Source: Eudromia elegans
Taxonomy: Eukaryota; Chordata; Aves; Tinamiformes; Tinamidae
Assembly (NCBI GenBank): GCA_003342815.1
Contig: PTEX01000309.1
Coordinates: 299,177 to 363,176, forward strand
Reading direction: 5' to 3'
Length of the DNA: 64,000 bases
Part shown: positions 59,369 to 64,000 of the stretch, one piece after another
Layout of the letters: each line of letters begins with the position of its first letter
How positions within the stretch are numbered: the stretch's first letter is position 1
The notes under the pieces: generated by a model
The model's database searches: none
What the model saw: only the letters and a program-made list of their open reading frames with translations
What the model was told of the DNA's origin: nothing
Program-made: the position numbers and the translations under genes

Positions 59369-62300
59369 CTGAAAAACATATAGTAAAGCTTTATATTTAC
59401 CAGACTATGTTAACACAACAAAATGTCGTTTTGTTATAAACATCAAAGTTGCTTAAATCAACCGCTGCTTATGCAGAACTGCGAATGTCTAAAACTAGCC
59501 TAAAACTGAGTGCTTTTTTGCACAACGATATGGTATCAATCTCCAGTCTGTGAATGAGCAGGGGCTGAAAACACTGAGTGAAAAACTTCTTTCCTTCTGG
59601 CTTAGCTGCCAAGCTGTGAAACTGGTCAGAGCATTCATTTGGGAACACATTTTGGGAGAGAGGAATCTTGTTATGAATGTAGTTTTTCTTACTTTCAGCT
59701 TAGAAATCAATGTTTTTGAGGGAGATGTCATTTTAGGGCCAGCAGTCAGGAAAATATTCGCACCAACCTCATGGTTACTGATGATAATATGGCAAGGTGA
59801 AAAATACAGAAGGCAAGCAAGGGGATTTGAACAAATAGAAATAATATACACCAAGTAAACTCCAACAGGAGGAAAACATCCCAAGAGGGACTTCTATGAA
59901 GAATAAATACATAACAGAGCTGTAAAGTGAACTCTTTGAAAGATAGTTTGTCAAAAAGTCTTTTGGGTCTTTCAACATCTTTCAGTCTCTCTTCAGTGAC
60001 ACAAAGGAGGAATCCTGACCTTTGCCAGTAAATTACCAACGGCTGAAGTTTCGTGTACAGGGATACTTCATATACTTGTGTAGTGCAATGCTGAAACTTT
60101 GAAAAGGGTTTCTGCATGCTTTTCTTTTCCTCCCATCTGGACCATTTGTCTAGTAACAGGTCCTGTTGCTCTCTACAAACCTTGCCTTGTGCTGACACCA
60201 GTTTTGGAGAAAAATATAGAGACAACTTGTGCAGCAATGCCATTTCAGAGAAAAAGGGCATCACAAATTAAGCTCCCAACATAATCATGAGTTTAGTTGG
60301 GGAAAAAAGTGCAGATTAGAGGGGGAAAAATAGATAAACACAAAGTCCTTCTATTTTAAAGTCACTTTTTCTAACTATTCTATGCAGTGATGCTTTGATA
60401 TTTACTCTCCTTTGAAATGGAAAGAGATTCTCATGCAATCACACAATATGATGAAATGCAACACTATAGGAACTTGAGCCCTGAGAAAACCACTAAATAT
60501 GAGACTTGTGAAATTTGTTACAGCTGGTAGTAGAACTGGACTTAGAGAGTGTTCAGCCAATGTTATCCTTCTTCAGCTGCACTTGTGCTATTACTTAAGC
60601 TGTGCCTTTTTTCTTGTACAGATTAGAACTGTTGAAAATTAAGACGAAAACAGTAAAAAATCTTGATGGATAAGACATGACATGGGGCTTTTATTTTTCT
60701 TTTTCTTGTTCCAATCTGGGTGTTGATCATATTTTTTTCATACACAGGTGAACAGTACTTTCAAGTACTTGATTCGCTAAATCCCATGGCTTATTCTACA
60801 ATAATCATGTATTTAGACATCAAATGATAACTCCTCCATCTCACAGACAGCTATTTGCACCTGTGACCTTGCAGCTGTGTAAACTGAAGTTACAAAAAAA
60901 CCTTAAAGAAGGATCAGATGGAATTTTGCAGTATTAGAAAAGAAAATTTTCAGGGAAGAACACGATATTAATACAAAAATACTTCTTTTAAAATATACTT
61001 AAAAGAAGAGCTCCTTTATGCTTTCTGAAGAAGGTGACGAAGTAAGTTTTGAGCAAAGTTTATTAGATTTGAATTTTAATAACGAGCAAGCCATCATATG
61101 GGTTGGTAAGTATTGCATTTCTGACCCTATCAAGTTAGAAGACTGCACTCGACAGGTGAAAAACTACCCAGCTGTGCTGCCTATGCACAAATCAAATGTA
61201 TTTGGGATACGCTGGGCTTCCTGTTTGTGTGCAGGTCATACATGCAGCTTATGTGTACTCAGACATTACGTCAACTCAGTGAAACGCTGTAGAGAATTTT
61301 AGTTGTCTCTTATCTTAATAGAAATCCAGCTGCTCAGCAGAGTGTTGAGCCTGTTCTGAGAAAAATACACAGCAGAAAGTGTTCCACTCTGGTAATGATC
61401 ACCTGAAGTCTGACTGAAGTCAATTTTTTCATTTGCCTTAGCGTCCAGCTACTTGCATAGGAGAAATAAACAGTCCCTCTAGTTTGGCCCCTTTAGGAAC
61501 TTCTTGTTTCTCCGGTATAGCCACTTGCATGTGTTTCTTACAGATGGGAAAGTTAACAGGTGTTGCATGTTTGCTGGCGTGTTTCCCAGGCTTGCTTCTC
61601 AAGCGAAATAACAGGGCATGTGAATCCTGGGTAAATTCATCTCCAGCTCTCCCTAATGCCAAACTGTGTTTGCTCAGTAAGCACTTAGCACTGGTTCAGC
61701 TGATGCTAATGAAAGAGCTAGAGAGACTTGATGTTCCCTTGGTCAGTATCCATATTATTTGAATAAAGTTTTCTTTGTTTAACCTAAAGGAATGAAAGTG
61801 GCTCATAACACAAGGGCCTTGTGATGTTTTTATTATTATTACTCTTTTTTTTTCTCTTCGTGCTAGGATGAAAGCCTCCTCCTCACCTCTTCTGCTTTGC
61901 CACAGCTGTGTTGCTCTAGAGAGATGCAGGGCCAGCTTATATTCTTGCATTTATATGATGACTAGGAGCATAGGGGAAGAATCCCTTTCCTGCAGACTAC
62001 AACAGCAACTCCCAGCATCTCACCTTCAGCACGCACAGCTACAGTGATACAAGCAAAGTGCTTTTCTAAGCTTTTGCATGTCCCATGGGCATAGCTGTGC
62101 TGGCAGCAGCAGGCTTCCTTCTGTGTGTCCACGTGCTCTTCCTGAAGCTTTGCTACAACACGTCCTTCAGGTCCTGAACCGGTGCATAGCACTCAAGTAA
62201 TGTGCTGCCATGAGACCCTATTTCTCTTGTGGCCTTAGATATTCAAGCTAAAATAGCAAAGTAGGAAGGTTACATTTGCTTATTCTACCATTTATGTACC

Positions 62301-64000
62301 AGGTCCAGCTAGAGACCAGGGCCCTACATGCCTTACTGGAAGAAAAAGTCCCTTTACTTTGAGAGAACTTAGAGGAAATGTTATGCAGATGATACAGTTT
62401 TTGCATCAGCAGGGCCTATTATAGAGGCCATGCTGGAGAAGGCAGATGGTGAGACAAAGAACCTTGCAAACAACAGCTTGTTCTTCAAGCTGGTGAAGCA
62501 CCGGGTGGTTCTGTTTTGCTTAAAAAAATTAGTTTTACTCTGGACTGTCTTTATAGGAGAAAGGGCTGAACTGAGAGAAGTAGTTTGACTGCGATCCATG
62601 TGATAACGGTAAGAGGCTTACAGTTCATCTGCACAACAATGTCCTCTTTCTAGCACTTTTAATTTGAGATTGAAAGCTTAGGTGGTTCACACACCACAAG
62701 AAATTTTGAGGGTCATTGTGGCTTTGTAGTCCAAAATGTCTGGTTCAAGACACTCTAACTAGATGGCACGCGGTGATACAGCACAAGGAATATGGGCATC
62801 ATGACACTTTCTTTTCTATTTTTACTTTTTATTTTCCTATAGCAATGCTAGGAGAGTCACATGAACAGCATGCTGACCAAGAACTAAGAGACAGGGGAGA
62901 TAGGAGTAGGACCAAGGAAGGAAAAAATATACTAGAAAGTAACAAATAACTGAAATAAGTGCTGACTTGGCCCTGGCTAATCATTGAACCAGTGTGCTGC
63001 TTGCCTTGAAATGACTAAAACATCTTCTGCTGACTAGAGGAATCGGCATAAAAATACTTTTCCCCAAACAAAGCACAAGCTTGCGATTAAATAGTGTTTG
63101 CTACTGAGGTTCTTCCTGTGTGTCCTGACCTAAGGATTTAGTGGATCACATGGCAGAGCTGTCCTTGCGCAGCCTGCAATGATACTTCACTATCTCTCCA
63201 GTCCTTCACCTAAGGACTTGTTCAGTTAGTTTTTGTAAAAACAGTAGTTTTTTACAAAACACCCCAGTCCATACTAGGAAATACTTAGTGTATTGTGGAG
63301 AGCAGGAGAAGCCCGGAAGCTGTTTCCCAGCTGGATTAGTTTTCAGGAAGCAGGAAAGCTGTGCTTGAAAGCTAGAGGCTGGAGTTTCAGGACAGTTCAC
63401 AGAACATGTGTGAAATGCCAGGAGGCTCTAAATCTTTACAGAAATGGACTAGAGTAACACACACAAGAGCCTTTGCCCAGGCATCGGCATTGCAGCTCTC
63501 ATTAGAATCAGATTTAGCTGATTCAGATTTAGCTCAGAAAGAGCTTTTCCTAGAAATATGACTTAAATTCTTATTCACTTTCCTGTATAGCACCCTGTAG
63601 TTTTCTCTGAGATGCCTCTGCTTTGTATGCGAAGACTTAAAAATAGCTTTAAAATAACCCTATGCCTTTCTTTTTTCTCTCTAGTACAAAGAGCACTGAA
63701 AACAGCTTCATGGCTAAATTCAGCCATGAGGAGTTACCTTTCACCATGTTTTCCTGTGTCTTGCTGGTCACACACAGTCACACTATGCAGAGAGCTTTTC
63801 GAAAGCTTGTGTATGCCCTTGTAGCATTGAATAGAGGTAGTAGAATGCTGCACATCTCCTTGGGGATGTTCTTCAGACATGGGAAATTTTCAGACTTATC
63901 TCCATGAAGGGTATGATTTAATTTTCTCAACAATACAATCGGAAAATTTTGCCTCCTGCCTCCTTTTATTAACCTATGTGTGAAGGGGGTTTGTGCTCCC
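59369..64000 (-). other. FBP2: FBP2 intron (partial)
   Basis: More than 4.6 kb of AT-rich intron to the window edge. I searched by eye for the preceding FBP exon (Asn-Glu-Gly-Tyr-Ala-Lys region) and did not find it, so the intron continues beyond 64000. A short reverse-transcriptase-like fragment at 62373-62588 is listed separately. Confidence 0.7.
62373..62588 (+). mobile_element. Possible ancient LINE reverse-transcriptase fragment
   Basis: An open stretch of about 70 codons reads RKCYADDTVFASAGPIIEAM, then LEKADGETKNLANNSLFFKL. YADD is the reverse-transcriptase catalytic motif, and the helix that follows it has the pattern seen in non-LTR elements (DDTVxxAxxxxxxxxML). No other LINE part is recognisable around it, so the call is weak and a chance motif is possible. 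Confidence 0.25.

Noticed and set aside
60099-61302. Short plus-strand frames in the FBP2 intron (for example 61018-61302, 94 codons)
   Set aside because: No recognisable domain, no good splice pair and an AT-rich intronic setting.

Overview
The window comes from a bird genome, from a draft assembly with two N-gaps (3823-3842 and 43221-43291). Three conserved vertebrate genes with ordinary GT-AG exons are present. All clear mobile elements are CR1 LINEs, the dominant avian retroposon, and one ends in the CR1 3' terminal repeat. The cathepsin L mature domain is close to, but as remembered not identical with, the chicken protein, so another bird species is more likely than chicken. DAPK1, CTSL and FBP2 neighbour one another on chromosome Z in chicken (remembered, not checked here).

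Layout. 1-18,680 (+): the 3' part of DAPK1, with eight coding exons between 3649 and 17247 that encode the last 789 residues (end of the ankyrin region, ROC P-loop segment, COR-like region, death domain, Ser-rich tail), then about 1.4 kb of 3' UTR. Two CR1 copies lie in its introns. 18,680-43,000: about 24 kb without a recognised gene, a patchwork of AT-rich stretches and CpG-rich blocks, with CR1 copies and short tandem repeats. Several exon-like segments with good splice sites occur there, but none is assignable to a known protein. 43,060-47,930 (+): complete CTSL (338 residues, seven coding exons) with a CpG-island promoter; its first untranslated exon is partly lost in the second gap. A pyrimidine-rich minisatellite adjoins the promoter upstream. 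47,930-56,100: intergenic, with a GC-rich repeat block at 53-55 kb. A previously unassigned two-exon minus-strand gene candidate at 55,234-55,765 encodes a small protein with two predicted membrane segments. 56,100-64,000 (-): the last two coding exons of FBP2 (muscle-type fructose-1,6-bisphosphatase), with the rest of the gene beyond the right edge.

The three named genes are not known to act in one pathway: DAPK1 is a calmodulin-regulated death kinase, CTSL a lysosomal cysteine protease, and FBP2 a gluconeogenic enzyme. I found no retroviral, CRISPR, tRNA or rRNA feature. The most useful new leads are the two-membrane-segment gene candidate beside FBP2, the splice-acceptor-like minisatellite next to CTSL, and an unexplained 168-codon open frame 1 kb upstream of CTSL. 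All are inferences from sequence alone.
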